Assembly (NCBI GenBank): GCA_903921785.1 | Contig: CAIXRH010000038.1 | Span: 1 to 57,301 of the forward strand | Origin: an uncultured Pseudomonadota bacterium | Lineage (GTDB): Bacteria; Myxococcota_A; UBA796; SXON01 | Direction: 5' to 3' | DNA length: 57,301 bases | Shown: in pieces, positions 16,501-35,082 of the stretch | Numbering within the stretch: the first letter of the stretch is position 1 | Layout of the letters: every line of letters starts with the position of its first letter | Notes under the pieces: generated by a model | Told to the model about the DNA's origin: nothing | The model's input: only the letters and a program-made list of their open reading frames with translations | Database searches by the model: none | Program-made: the position numbers and the translations under genes

Positions 16501-19058
16501 GCAAGCCGATCTCGCTCACGTTCCCGATCGCGAAGGGCAGTCGCGCGCTGGTGAGCCTCGAGACCGCCTCCTCCGTGGTGCAGACCGCCTGGGTCACCCC
16601 GACGGACGGCGCCGACACCGCGACCTACACCTTCGAGGCCACGCCCGCGATGGCGCCGGGCGTTTACGCCAACATCACCGTCGTGCAGCCCTACGGCGAC
16701 CACGGCAACGACGCGCCGATCCGCCTCTACGGCATCACCCCGATCGAGGTCTTCGACCCCCACACGAAGCTGGAGCCGAAGATCGTCACGGCGTCGACGT
16801 TCGCGCCGGAGACCACCGCCTCGATCTCCGTGTCGGAGGCGACCGGTCGGGCGATGACCTACACCCTCGCCGTCGTCGACGAGGGACTGCTCGGCCTCAC
16901 CCGCTTCCAGACCCCGAACGCCTGGGGCGAGTTCTTCCAGCGTAAGGCGCTCGGCGTCCGCTCCTGGGACCTCTTCGACCTCGTGGCGGGTGCGTACGGC
17001 CAGGCACTGGACAACACGCTGAGCATCGGCGGTGACGGCAGTGGCAGCGGGGCGAATCCCCCGCAGGCCCAACGGTTCAAGCCGATGGTGAGCTACCTCG
17101 GGCCGTTCACCCTGTCCGCAGGCGAGACCAAGAAGCACGACATCCAGATTCCCCAATATGTCGGTGAGGTCCGGGTGATGGTGGTGGCCGGCCACGATGG
17201 CGCGTACGGCGCCGCGCAGACCGCCGTTCCCGTGAAGAAGCCGCTGATGGTGCTCGCGAGCCTCCCGCGCGAGCTCGGCCCCTCCGAGACCGTGGACCTG
17301 CCGATCTCCATCTTCGCGCTGGAGACCAAGGTGAAGGACGTGAGCGTGACCGTCACCACCGAGGGGCCGGTGAAGGTCGTCGGCGAGAGCAAGCGCACGG
17401 TGAGGTTCGCGGCTGTCGGCGACAAGATGAGCACCTTCAAGCTCCAGGTCTCCGACGGCGTGGGCGTTGCCAGGGTGCACGTCATCGCCACGGGCGGCGG
17501 GGAGACGGCGAAGCAGGACGTGGAGATCCAGGTCCGGCAGCCGGGAAGCCCGGAGACGCACGTGGTGGCCACGGCGATCCGGCCGGGCGACACGTGGTCG
17601 GTGGACGCGCTCCTCCCGGGGCTCGCGGGCACCAACGAGGCCACGATCGAGCTCTCCCGGGTGCCGCCGATGGACCTCAGCCGCCGGCTGGACGACCTCA
17701 TCGACTACCCGCACGGATGCATCGAGCAGACCACCAGCGCGGTCTTCCCGCAGGTGTACCTCAGCCGGCTCACCGAGCTGAGCCCGTCGCACGCCGCGGA
17801 CGTCGACAAGAACGTGAAGGCGGGGATCTCGCGCCTCCGCTCGTCGTTCCAGAACAGCGACGGCGGCTTCGGCTACTGGCCGGGCGAAGCGAGCAACGAG
17901 TGGGGGTCGAGCTACGCCGGCCACTTCATGATCGAGGCCGAGCGCGCCGGCTACACCCTCCCGGTCGGTATGCGGGCGAGCTGGCTCAAATATCAGCATG
18001 AACGCGCCAATCGCTGGGTGAAGACCTCGGGCGAGAGCGACCTCGACCAGGCCTACCGCCTCTACACCCTCGCCCTGGCCGGCCAGCCCGACATCGGCGC
18101 GATGAACCGGCTGAAGGAGGTGACGCTCTCCGACGCGGCCCGCTGGCGCCTCGGCGCGGCGTACCTGCTCGCGGGGCAGAAAGCGAGCGCCCAGGCGGTG
18201 ATCGCCAAGGTGGGCGTGGAGGTGAAGCCCTACCACGACCTCTCCGGGACCTTTGGCTCCGACCTCCGCGATCGGGCGATGATGCTCGAGGCGGCGGTGC
18301 TGCTCGGCGATCTCGACCGCGCCCAGAAGCTCGCGCAGCAGGTCTCGGCCGGGATGACGGACGCGCGCTGGCTCAGCACGCAGGAGACGGCGTACTCGCT
18401 CGTGGCGATGGCGAGGTTCGCCGAGGTGGCGGGGGGCGCGGGGGACAAGATCGCCGCGAGCTGGTCGCTCGACGGCGGCGCGGCGACGCCCGTGGGCAGC
18501 ACCAAGGCCCTGATCCAGGTGCCGCTCGGGATCAAGCAGACCGGCACGCCGAAGGTGAAGGTACAAAACACGGGCGACAAGCCGGTGTTCGCGCGCGTCG
18601 TCACCCGGGGCATCCCCAAGGTCGGCAATGAGACACCGGCTTCTCAGGGGCTGGCCCTCAGCGTGACGTACCGTACGGCGGCGGGGAACGAGGTGCCGGA
18701 TGTGAGCGTGGTCGAGCATGGCACGGACCTCATCGCGCACGTGACGGTGCAGAACACCTCGGGGATCAAGCTGGACGAGCTCGCGCTCACCCAGGTCTTC
18801 CCGAGCGGGTGGCAGATCAACAACCTCGCCCCCGGCCCGGGCCAGGGCTACGACTACCGCGACGTCCGCGACGATCGGGTCTACACCTACCTGGACCTCG
18901 CGGCAGGGGCCTCGGTGGAGTACGACGTGCCGGTGAACGCCAGCTATGCCGGTCGCTTCTACCTTCCCGGCGTGTCGGTGAACGCGATGTACGACGAGTC
19001 GATCGTCGCGCGCGTGCCCGGCCAGTGGATCCAGGTCGACGCGCTGCCGGAAGGCTGA
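13503..19058 (+). CDS. bacterial alpha-2-macroglobulin lipoprotein (thioester type)
   Basis: 1851-residue periplasmic protease trap. Start ATG 13503 gives a classical lipoprotein signal (MYAPRLRLFPLLLAC...APGC). Repeated macroglobulin (MG) beta-sandwich domains fill the N-terminal two thirds, including a Cys-bounded acidic/aromatic loop (RDDPCRRAYYLP) typical of bacterial members. The thioester motif GCIEQ is intact (Cys1406) within DYPHGCIEQTTSAVFPQVY, followed by the helical TED domain and a C-terminal receptor-like domain. Cleavage of the bait region by an invading protease would trap it covalently. pbpC follows 7 bp downstream, the classical yfhM-pbpC arrangement linking protease defence to cell-wall repair. 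A longer in-frame start at 13425 was rejected because it disrupts the signal peptide. Confidence 0.95.
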   Translation: MYAPRLRLFPLLLACALVAAPGCHGSSAPATAELAAAPTDLVAAHTSGTISRKSPFEVHFVRDVVEESVVGQPLVAGDTVFRLTPAVEGELSWTSRSVLTFRPKVDLVAGTTYTAHVDLKTLLPNEATATPFDLQVEVVKPDFTSKSVGLEADGDAVHQIYAGKLQLADVEEVAKVERMVTAKHGADALTVSWTHDPDGTGHEFVVHGIQRVEDGSQLDLTIDGAPIGVDRSDADTVTVPGLNQFLVSSVRAETSGERYIEVRFSDPLQERQDLAGLIRVEGRNDIQMQREGSVVRLYSASGWADAETVVITGVRNMSGYALKETSTTQVSFAPMKPSVVFPTGGVVLPSNATLTIPLDVTNVKAIDVEATEVYEANVPQFLQVNNLDGNNELKRVGKVIWSQHVEIPGGEGAYNRTQHIGLDVSALVKAHPAGLYRLAVHFKRADILLDCPAQTWVDAEGGERDWDDGGSDKSFWDYFEGSESGGEDSWDAWEHRDDPCRRAYYLPTYDHDIGAYKNVIVSDLGLIAKQGADGELVVVATDLTRATPVSSAGIEVLDYQLQTMAKGQTMADGTVHLDIGTTTRPFALVAHHGEQTGWLRLDKGSALSTSQFDVGGAALTHGLEGYLYGERGIWRPGDDIYLTFVLHDTTGKLPAKHPADFELVNALGQTVERRTITDPVDGFYRITTRTSGDAPTGNYTARVKVGGATFEKTLRIETVVPNRLKIAMDVHDVTSSDLALKSTLEARWLHGALSPGFNADVELSLAPKATTFAKYTDYAFDDPLAAFAYEPVKLWEGTLDDQGKAELDAEIPAPEGSPGLLSGTLHTRVFEPSGAFSADEAQVTVSPYPRYVGVQLEKGDAARGMLLTDTPHEAKIVLVDEKGNPVADGDVEVSLYKIEWRWWWEKGSENLAEYAQSRSLVPLQTGKVHVKNGTATWKFEVHFPDWGRYMVVAKDENGAHRTGKIVYIDWPGWAGRARADQPGGASVLSVSSDVKKQEVGKPISLTFPIAKGSRALVSLETASSVVQTAWVTPTDGADTATYTFEATPAMAPGVYANITVVQPYGDHGNDAPIRLYGITPIEVFDPHTKLEPKIVTASTFAPETTASISVSEATGRAMTYTLAVVDEGLLGLTRFQTPNAWGEFFQRKALGVRSWDLFDLVAGAYGQALDNTLSIGGDGSGSGANPPQAQRFKPMVSYLGPFTLSAGETKKHDIQIPQYVGEVRVMVVAGHDGAYGAAQTAVPVKKPLMVLASLPRELGPSETVDLPISIFALETKVKDVSVTVTTEGPVKVVGESKRTVRFAAVGDKMSTFKLQVSDGVGVARVHVIATGGGETAKQDVEIQVRQPGSPETHVVATAIRPGDTWSVDALLPGLAGTNEATIELSRVPPMDLSRRLDDLIDYPHGCIEQTTSAVFPQVYLSRLTELSPSHAADVDKNVKAGISRLRSSFQNSDGGFGYWPGEASNEWGSSYAGHFMIEAERAGYTLPVGMRASWLKYQHERANRWVKTSGESDLDQAYRLYTLALAGQPDIGAMNRLKEVTLSDAARWRLGAAYLLAGQKASAQAVIAKVGVEVKPYHDLSGTFGSDLRDRAMMLEAAVLLGDLDRAQKLAQQVSAGMTDARWLSTQETAYSLVAMARFAEVAGGAGDKIAASWSLDGGAATPVGSTKALIQVPLGIKQTGTPKVKVQNTGDKPVFARVVTRGIPKVGNETPASQGLALSVTYRTAAGNEVPDVSVVEHGTDLIAHVTVQNTSGIKLDELALTQVFPSGWQINNLAPGPGQGYDYRDVRDDRVYTYLDLAAGASVEYDVPVNASYAGRFYLPGVSVNAMYDESIVARVPGQWIQVDALPEG

Positions 19059-19065
19059 GCGAACG

Positions 19066-21372
19066 ATGGAGCTCCCCGTGCGAATGAAGCGCGGCCTCCT
19101 CCTGGGGGTCGCGCTGGCCGCAGGCTTCTTCGCGATGCCGGTGGTGCGGATCGACGCCCCGCGCTCCAACGTGGTGGTCGACGCGCAGGGCCGCCTCCTC
19201 GGGGCCACCGTCGCCACCGACGAGCAGTGGCGGTTCCCGGGCACGGGGAAGGTGCCCGCACGCTACGCCCAGGCGGTCAAGCGGTTCGAAGATCGCCGGT
19301 TCGACTGGCACCCTGGGATAGACCCCTTCGCGGTGCTCCGCGCGGTCCGACTGAATGTTCAGGAGGGCGGCGTTGTCAGCGGAGCGAGCACGATCACCAT
19401 GCAGGTGGTTCGCATTGCCCGCGGGAACCCGCCGAGGACGTACGGCGAGAAGGTCGTCGAAGCGGCGTTGGCGGTGCGGCTGGAGGCCGCATGCTCGAAG
19501 GCCGAGATTCTTTCCATGTATGCGGAGAACGCGCCGTTCGGAGGCAACACGGTCGGCCTGGAGGCGGCGGCTTGGCGCTACTTCCAACGAACGCCGGACG
19601 AGCTGAGCTGGGCCGAAGCAGCGACGCTCGCGGTGCTGCCCAACAGCCCCGCCCTCGTCCACCCGGGGCGCAATCGAGACGCCTTGGAGACCAAGCGGAA
19701 CGGTCTCTTGGACGAATTGGCGGCGGATGGCGCGCTAGATCCCGTGGACCTCGAAGCCGCCAAGGCGGAGCCGCTCCCAGGGGTGCAGGGGCCGATCCCC
19801 CAGGACGCTCCTCATCTCCTCGCGAAGGCGCATGGCACCCGGTTGCAGACCACGCTCGACCGCGACCTCCAGGTGCGCGCCGCCGAGGTGGTGCAGCGCG
19901 CGCACCGCGCCAACCAGGGCATCGGCGTGGAGAACGGCGCGGCGCTCATTGTGGAGCTGGAGACCGGCAAGGTCGTGGCCTACGTGGGGAACGTGTCGCC
20001 GGGGGCGACGCCGGGGAGCCACGTGGACCTCGTGGAGTCCCACCGAAGCACCGGCAGCTTGCTCAAGCCGTTTTTGTACGCGGCGATGTTGGGGGAGGGG
20101 AAGCTCCTGCCCCGGCAGCTCGTGTCGGACATTCCCGCGCGGATCGGCGGCTTCGCCCCGCAGAACTTCGACCACACCTACGTGGGCGCCCTGCCGGCGG
20201 CGACCGCGCTCGCGCGCAGCCGCAATGTCCCGGCCGTATGGATGCTCCGCGACTTCGGCGTCCACCGCTTCACCGACCTCCTGCGCCAGCTCGGCATGAC
20301 CACGTTGTTCCGGACCGCAGATGACTACGGGCTCTCCCTGGTGATCGGCGGCGCCGAAGGGCGCCTCGACGAGCTGGTCGGGATGTACCGGGACCTCGCG
20401 CTCACCGTGAGTCACCCCGACGGCGTGCTCCCGCCCGCGCTGCACTGGCGTTCCGATGCGCCCCCCAGCCCCCGCGCCGCGGTGCTCGATCCTGGCGCGG
20501 CCTGGCTCACCCTCCAGGCGCTCGACGAGGTGAACCGCCCCGGCGTGGAGAGCGGCTGGCGGAGCTTCCGCGGCGCGGAGACCGTCGCATGGAAGACCGG
20601 GACCAGCCAGGGTTTCCGCGACGCCTGGGCCATCGGGGTCACCCCCACCTACGCCATCGGCGTGTGGGTCGGCAACGCGGACGGGGAGGGGAGGCCGGAG
20701 CTCACCGGCTACCAGGTGGCCGCGCCGGTGCTCTTCGACCTCTTCGACCTTGTGAAAGGTTCCGGGCGCTTCACCGAGCCGGTCGGGGCGCTCGTTCCGG
20801 TGAAGGTCTGCGCGCACAGCGGCATGCTCGCGGGCCCCGACTGCGCCGACGTGACCACCACCTTCGTGCCGAAGGCCGGCGAGCGGGCCAAGGGCTGCGC
20901 CTTCTGCAAGCCGATCCACTGCGACGCGGGGTGCGAACACCGCGTCACCAGCGAGTGTGAGAGCCCGGCGAACATGGTGACGCGCAGCTGGTTCTCCCTT
21001 CCGGCGGGCCAGGAGTGGTTCTACGCCCGCCAACACCCGGACTATCGGCCGCTCCCGGCGCTACGGGAGGACTGCCGCGCCGCGTCGGAGAGCGCCTCGC
21101 CGATGGCGCTGCTCACCCCAGCGCCGGGCGCGGCGGTCTTCGTGCCCGTCGAGCTCGACGGAAAGGAGGGCCGGGTGGTCTTCGAAGCCAGCCATCGCGA
21201 TCCGACGGCGGAGCTCTACTGGCACCTCGACGATCAGTTCGTCGGCACCACGGTCGCGCCCCACCAGCTCGCGCTGGCGCCCGCGCCGGGGGCCCACCAG
21301 CTCACGCTGGTGGACGCCGACGGCAACCGCGTGGAGCGGAAGTTCACCGTGATGGAGCGGAAGGAGCGGTGA
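19066..21372 (+). CDS. pbpC: penicillin-binding protein 1C
   Basis: 768-residue bifunctional murein synthase. One N-terminal membrane anchor (about 10-27), then the GT51 glycosyltransferase domain with catalytic Glu in FEDRRFDWHPGID (E75) and GASTITMQVVR. The transpeptidase domain has SLLK (S331, K334), SRN and KTGTSQGF (K510). The C-terminal beta-sandwich domain (about 675-768) is typical of PbpC. Start ATG 19066 or 19084. Coupled to the alpha-2-macroglobulin gene by a 7-bp gap. A Cys-rich stretch (CKPIHCDAGCEHRVTSEC) before the C-terminal domain may hold disulfides. Confidence 0.95.
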   Translation: MELPVRMKRGLLLGVALAAGFFAMPVVRIDAPRSNVVVDAQGRLLGATVATDEQWRFPGTGKVPARYAQAVKRFEDRRFDWHPGIDPFAVLRAVRLNVQEGGVVSGASTITMQVVRIARGNPPRTYGEKVVEAALAVRLEAACSKAEILSMYAENAPFGGNTVGLEAAAWRYFQRTPDELSWAEAATLAVLPNSPALVHPGRNRDALETKRNGLLDELAADGALDPVDLEAAKAEPLPGVQGPIPQDAPHLLAKAHGTRLQTTLDRDLQVRAAEVVQRAHRANQGIGVENGAALIVELETGKVVAYVGNVSPGATPGSHVDLVESHRSTGSLLKPFLYAAMLGEGKLLPRQLVSDIPARIGGFAPQNFDHTYVGALPAATALARSRNVPAVWMLRDFGVHRFTDLLRQLGMTTLFRTADDYGLSLVIGGAEGRLDELVGMYRDLALTVSHPDGVLPPALHWRSDAPPSPRAAVLDPGAAWLTLQALDEVNRPGVESGWRSFRGAETVAWKTGTSQGFRDAWAIGVTPTYAIGVWVGNADGEGRPELTGYQVAAPVLFDLFDLVKGSGRFTEPVGALVPVKVCAHSGMLAGPDCADVTTTFVPKAGERAKGCAFCKPIHCDAGCEHRVTSECESPANMVTRSWFSLPAGQEWFYARQHPDYRPLPALREDCRAASESASPMALLTPAPGAAVFVPVELDGKEGRVVFEASHRDPTAELYWHLDDQFVGTTVAPHQLALAPAPGAHQLTLVDADGNRVERKFTVMERKER

Positions 21373-21384
21373 GCGCTCCTCCCC

Positions 21385-26122
<4,738 letters not shown>

Positions 26123-26466
26123 GTAGCGCTCGACATCCGCGCCCGCGAGGGGTTCCCGATCGGCATCCGAGAATCGTCCAACGCCGCGATCTTTCGAGCA
26201 CCGCCAGGAAGTGAGAATTCTCGCCTGCCGATCTTCCCTTCAGCGAGGGGCCGTGGTAGAAAAGTCTTGACGCGGCAAGAGCTCCCCTGCTCCGCAGGTT
26301 CAGAGTTCCGTCGCGCCGTCCCGGAGGACGGACAGGTTCGTGCGTCGCAGAAGTAGAAGCTGAAGTATCCCTGCAGTATCTCTCGTTGTCCGGCCCTGGA
26401 GCGGGGAAGGACGACGCGCACAAGCCGAGCTCCCGCACGACCTGTCCGCCCTCCCCAGGAACCCCC
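26123..26466. other. 344-bp divergent intergenic region
   Basis: Lies between the start codons of the SGNH-like gene (minus) and the alpha/beta-hydrolase (plus), so must hold both promoters. It is visibly less GC-rich than its surroundings (for example around 26195-26280). TTGACG occurs at about 26264 but lacks a matching -10 hexamer at 16-18 bp. A direct repeat AGTATCYCT occurs twice around 26360-26385. No RNA gene or repeat element recognised. Confidence 0.4.
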
Positions 26467-27561
26467 ATGACCGACGGTCGCTCGCTACCCGATCTCCGGC
26501 GTCCCAGCCCGCTCCCCGACGGGGGCGACGTGCTGCGCGCGATCGGCGATTCGGCGCTCGCGATGACCTGGCGGATGCTCCAGCCGGGGGACCGCGCTCC
26601 GTTCGTCCGCGCCGACCACGCGCCGCTCACCCGCCTCCGCTACCGCGCGGACGACGGTTGGGGCGCGGACGTCTTCCATCTCCCGCCTCGTCCGGGCGCG
26701 TCCGGGGAGCCGGTCGTGCTTGCCCACGGCCTGGGCGGTACCCATCGGGACTTCGCGTTGGAGGCCGGTCGTGGCCTGGCCGAGGCGCTGCGCGATGCCG
26801 GCTTCTCGGTGTACCTCTTCGAACATCGCGGCGATCCCTGCGCGGTCGCGCCGGCGGACGCGGCGCCCTTCTCGGTGGACGACATCGCCACCCGCGATGT
26901 GCCCGCCGCGCTGGACGTGATCCTCGAGCATAGCGGCTTTCCTCGCGCATTTTGGGTCGGGCACGGCTTCGGCGCCCAGCTGTGGTGCCTCGCCACGGCG
27001 CTCGGCGCCGAGACCCGAATCGCCGGGGTCTCGCTGCTCGCCCCGGCGGTGAGCTTCCGCTCTCCCGCATCCACGCTGCGCACCGCGGGCCTCGTGGCCA
27101 CGCTCCTCCCGGGCGGTTGGGTGTTGCCGACCCGGCGACTTCAGCAGCTTTTCACCCCCTTTGTCGCCGGAGGCGCGGACGTGGCCTCCCCCGACACGGA
27201 GGGCTCTCGCGCTCGGGGCCGGCTGCGCCACGCGGCGGGGGACCTCCACGGCGGCGTCGTCCGGCAGATCGCGAGGTGGGTGTCCGAAGGCGCGCTGACC
27301 GACGCCACCGGGCGCCTCGATGTGGTGGCCGGGCTCCGCCCCGCGGTGGCGCAAGTGGTGCTTCCGAGCGAGGACCCGGCGTGCCCCGCGGGCGCTGCGG
27401 ACCCGCTCGTGCGGCGGATCGGGGCGGAAGTGCTGCAGTTGCCGGCGGGCTGGGGGCACCTCGACCCGCTGCTCGGCGAGCACGCCTCCGAGGTCGTTCA
27501 CGCGCCAGTCGCTTCGTTCTTCGCCCGGTATCGTCGACTGGCGCACACTGGTGGCGAGTAG
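26467..27561 (+). CDS. alpha/beta-hydrolase fold protein lacking the nucleophile serine
   Basis: 364 residues with the alpha/beta-hydrolase layout: oxyanion-side VVLAHGLGGTHRDF near residue 83, nucleophile elbow near 165-169, and a C-terminal histidine in PAGWGHLDPLLG. The elbow reads GHGFG instead of GHSxG, so residue 167 is Gly where the catalytic Ser should be. Either the enzyme is inactive (binding or structural role), or another residue serves. Start ATG 26467 has AGGA 6 nt upstream. It is followed 15 bp later by the arylsulfotransferase-like gene. Confidence 0.8.
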   Translation: MTDGRSLPDLRRPSPLPDGGDVLRAIGDSALAMTWRMLQPGDRAPFVRADHAPLTRLRYRADDGWGADVFHLPPRPGASGEPVVLAHGLGGTHRDFALEAGRGLAEALRDAGFSVYLFEHRGDPCAVAPADAAPFSVDDIATRDVPAALDVILEHSGFPRAFWVGHGFGAQLWCLATALGAETRIAGVSLLAPAVSFRSPASTLRTAGLVATLLPGGWVLPTRRLQQLFTPFVAGGADVASPDTEGSRARGRLRHAAGDLHGGVVRQIARWVSEGALTDATGRLDVVAGLRPAVAQVVLPSEDPACPAGAADPLVRRIGAEVLQLPAGWGHLDPLLGEHASEVVHAPVASFFARYRRLAHTGGE

Positions 27562-27576
27562 CGGTTAGGAGCGCGG

Positions 27577-28875
27577 GTGCTGTTTGTGACCGCGCTGTTT
27601 GCCTGCGCCCCGGCCCTCGACGGGGACGTGCGCATGGTACACGGAGGTGGCACCTTCGTCAGGGTGAGCTGGAACACCACGATCGCGGCCCACTCCCGGC
27701 TGCGGTGGGGCACCGACCCAGAACGGGTGGTCGATGGCGGCGATGGCGTCGAGCACGCCGCGATGTTGGTGGGGCTGCTCCCGCAGGCCACGGAGCCGGT
27801 CACGGTGGAGGTGCTGGACGGGGACCAGGTGGTGGACACGTTGGCGACCGAGGTCACCGCGGACCCGGCGCCGCCTCAATTCCCGGTGTTCTCCCGCTCC
27901 GGCGGCGACGAAGACCCTGGGTGGTTCGTCTCCTCGCTCTTCGGTTCTCCTCAAGGAGCGGCGATCTTCTCGACGGAGGGGGCGCCCCTGTGGTGGTCGT
28001 TCAACGACACCAAGGGCGTGGCCATCACCGACGCGCAGCTCGATCTGGCGCACCAGAAGGTCCGTTACCTGGAGTTCACCCCGAATCCGCTCTCTCCGGA
28101 CGATGCCGCGGCGGGGATCGGGAGGATCCTCGAGGAGGACCCGTTCGACGGGACCACGACCGAGATCGCCATCGCGGAGGGGCATCACGCGTTCGCCCAG
28201 CTCCCCGACGGGGCGCTCGCGTGGCTCGTCTCCGACTTCCGGGACGTCGACGGTTTCTGGGCGCGCGGCGACAAGCTGGTGGAGCGCGACGCGGACGGCA
28301 TCGAGCGCGACCTGTGGAGCGCCTGGGATTCGTTCAGCTACGACGCCACGATCGACGACGACGGGTTCGGCTGGACGCACGCAAATTGTGTGACGTGGGA
28401 CGAAGCGACGCAGACCTACCTGGTGTCGTTGCGCAACGAGAGCGCCATCGTCGCCGTGGGCCGCGACGGGCAGGTGCGGTGGACGTTCGGCGGACCGACC
28501 CCCAGCTTCACCATGACCGAGACCCGCCCCGTTCTGCATCAACACCGCCCGCGCCTCTACGACGACGGCGCCACCCTGCTGGTGTTCGACAACGGCGAGG
28601 CTGGCTCGCAGGTGGCCGGATACGCCCTGGACCCGGCCGCAGGCACCGCCGTGGAGCAGGTGCGGGTCGATCAAGGGCTCCAGGCCTACTCCCTGGGGGA
28701 CGTCGAACGCCTGGCCAACGACGACCTCGTCGTCACGTGGGGAACCGCTGGGGCGCTCAGCGCGGTGGGCCCGGACGGTACGGTGCGCTGGACGCTCTCC
28801 GGGGACCTCGGATCGGCGTTTGGGTTTGGGCAGTTCTTGCAGTCGGGTGACCTGCTTTTGGGGGCAGAGCTGTAA
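27577..28875 (+). CDS. arylsulfotransferase (ASST)-like lipoprotein
   Basis: 432 residues, start GTG 27577 with AGGAG 5 nt upstream. The signal is very short (VLFVTALFAC, Cys10 lipidated). An N-terminal fibronectin-like beta domain (about 15-95) is followed by a beta-propeller with ASST family motifs: GWTHANCVTWDE, YLVSLRNESAIVAV, VRWTFGGP, HQHRPRLYDDG and LVFDNG. ASST enzymes move sulfate from phenolic sulfate esters; the His in WTHAN corresponds to the conserved sulfation-site region, though activity here is unproven. Probably co-transcribed with the preceding hydrolase-like gene. Confidence 0.82.
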   Translation: MLFVTALFACAPALDGDVRMVHGGGTFVRVSWNTTIAAHSRLRWGTDPERVVDGGDGVEHAAMLVGLLPQATEPVTVEVLDGDQVVDTLATEVTADPAPPQFPVFSRSGGDEDPGWFVSSLFGSPQGAAIFSTEGAPLWWSFNDTKGVAITDAQLDLAHQKVRYLEFTPNPLSPDDAAAGIGRILEEDPFDGTTTEIAIAEGHHAFAQLPDGALAWLVSDFRDVDGFWARGDKLVERDADGIERDLWSAWDSFSYDATIDDDGFGWTHANCVTWDEATQTYLVSLRNESAIVAVGRDGQVRWTFGGPTPSFTMTETRPVLHQHRPRLYDDGATLLVFDNGEAGSQVAGYALDPAAGTAVEQVRVDQGLQAYSLGDVERLANDDLVVTWGTAGALSAVGPDGTVRWTLSGDLGSAFGFGQFLQSGDLLLGAEL

Positions 28876-28932
28876 CGGGAAATATGTAGCTTGAGAGACG
28901 CTCCGCCGCCGCGGTCAGGGTGTGGGGGCGTT

Positions 28933-28952
28933 ACGGGGGGCTTGCCCCCCGT
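28933..28952. terminator. bidirectional hairpin terminator
   Basis: Perfect 8-bp stem ACGGGGGG/CCCCCCGT with a CTTG tetraloop, between the convergent ASST-like and uvrA genes. It would work in both directions. No U-tract follows; a short AAAA follows on the plus strand, giving UUUU on the minus strand. Confidence 0.75.
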
Positions 28953-28988
28953 CCCAAAAGGATCAGCTTGCTGGTAGAAGAAGCTGAG

Positions 28989-34157
<5,169 letters not shown>

Positions 34158-34177
34158 GCGTCCCCTCGGCTAACCGG

Positions 34178-34197
34178 CCTGTGAACGGATGTACAGG
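34178..34197. promoter_or_regulatory. candidate SOS-type operator upstream of uvrA
   Basis: Inverted repeat CCTGT-N10-ACAGG, containing GAAC-N4-GTAC, about 20 bp upstream of the uvrA ATG and on the path of its -10-like TAGCCG (34172-34167). It resembles both the CTGT-N8-ACAG (E. coli) and GAAC-N4-GTTC (Gram-positive) LexA boxes without matching either exactly. No lexA is in the window. Confidence 0.3.
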
Positions 34198-34256
34198 TGG
34201 CCGACGATACTGGCGTAGCCGGGCGCGACAGCGCGCGTGCGTTACATTAGGGTCCG

Positions 34257-35018
34257 ATGCTGGCCGTCGTACAGTTCAAGCCCCGGCGAGGCGCTCGCAA
34301 CGCCAACCTCGACAAGCTCGTTGGGCTCACCACGCAGGCACTTCGGGCGGGGGCGAAGCTGGTGGTGCTCCCAGAGATGGCGGCTACGGGCTACCGTTTC
34401 CCGAACCCCGACGTGGTTCGGCCGATGTCGGAGTTGCCCCGCGGGCCCACCTTCAAGGCGTTCGCGGCGCTGGCGAAGGAGCACGGCGCCCACATCGTGG
34501 TCGGCTTCGTGGAGGACAGCGAGGGGAAGCTGTACAACGCGGCCCTGGTGATCAGCCCCGAAGGCAAGCTCGAGGCCCTCTATCGTAAGCGGCTTCTGTA
34601 CATCGATGATCACACCTGGGCGAACCCCGGCGATCTCCCGTACCCCGTGTTTGAGACGCGTTGGGGCAAGGCCACGGTCGGCATCTGCATGGACATCAAC
34701 GACAACCGCTTCCTCACCCACCTGCGGAAGCTGCGGCCCGACCTGCTCTTGTTCCCCACGAACTGGGTGGATGAAGCGGCCGATGTTCATCGCTACTGGA
34801 TGAACCAACTCCGCGGTTGGAACGGTATTTTCGTCGCCGCCGACCGGTGGGGGGACGAGGACGGGGTGTTCTTCGCCGGTCGCTCCGCCATCTTCAAGGC
34901 CGGAAAGACCCTGGTCGAGGGGCCGGCTGAAGGAGATGGGTTCTACCTCGCGGACGTGCCGCCGAAGGCCGCCCCGGCGCCGCGACCGCCGCCGCCGCCG
35001 CCGGCCCCCGAAGAGTAG
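34257..35018 (+). CDS. carbon-nitrogen hydrolase (nitrilase superfamily)
   Basis: 253-residue amidase/nitrilase-fold enzyme with an intact triad: Glu40 (VVLPEMAATGY), Lys111 (YRKRLLY) and Cys144 (GICMDIND). Such enzymes hydrolyse amides, nitriles or carbamoyl compounds; substrate unknown. The C-terminus is a Pro-rich tail (APRPPPPPPAPEE), unusual and possibly disordered. Start ATG 34257 has AGGG 4 nt upstream and a TACATT -10-like box 8 nt upstream. Divergent from uvrA. Confidence 0.88.
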   Translation: MLAVVQFKPRRGARNANLDKLVGLTTQALRAGAKLVVLPEMAATGYRFPNPDVVRPMSELPRGPTFKAFAALAKEHGAHIVVGFVEDSEGKLYNAALVISPEGKLEALYRKRLLYIDDHTWANPGDLPYPVFETRWGKATVGICMDINDNRFLTHLRKLRPDLLLFPTNWVDEAADVHRYWMNQLRGWNGIFVAADRWGDEDGVFFAGRSAIFKAGKTLVEGPAEGDGFYLADVPPKAAPAPRPPPPPPAPEE

Positions 35019-35082
35019 GCGTTAGCCGGGCTGGAATCTCCGCGGGGACCCGTGAGGGGGACCACGGCGCGCCCCCCGGCGG

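Noticed and set aside
15951-19244. 1097-codon minus-strand frame opposite alpha-2-macroglobulin and pbpC
   Set aside because: Antisense of two well-supported genes; no protein motifs; Arg/His/Leu-rich shadow composition.
26262-26275. TTGACG as the -35 element of the alpha/beta-hydrolase promoter
   Set aside because: No acceptable -10 hexamer at 16-18 bp, and the start codon is nearly 200 bp away.
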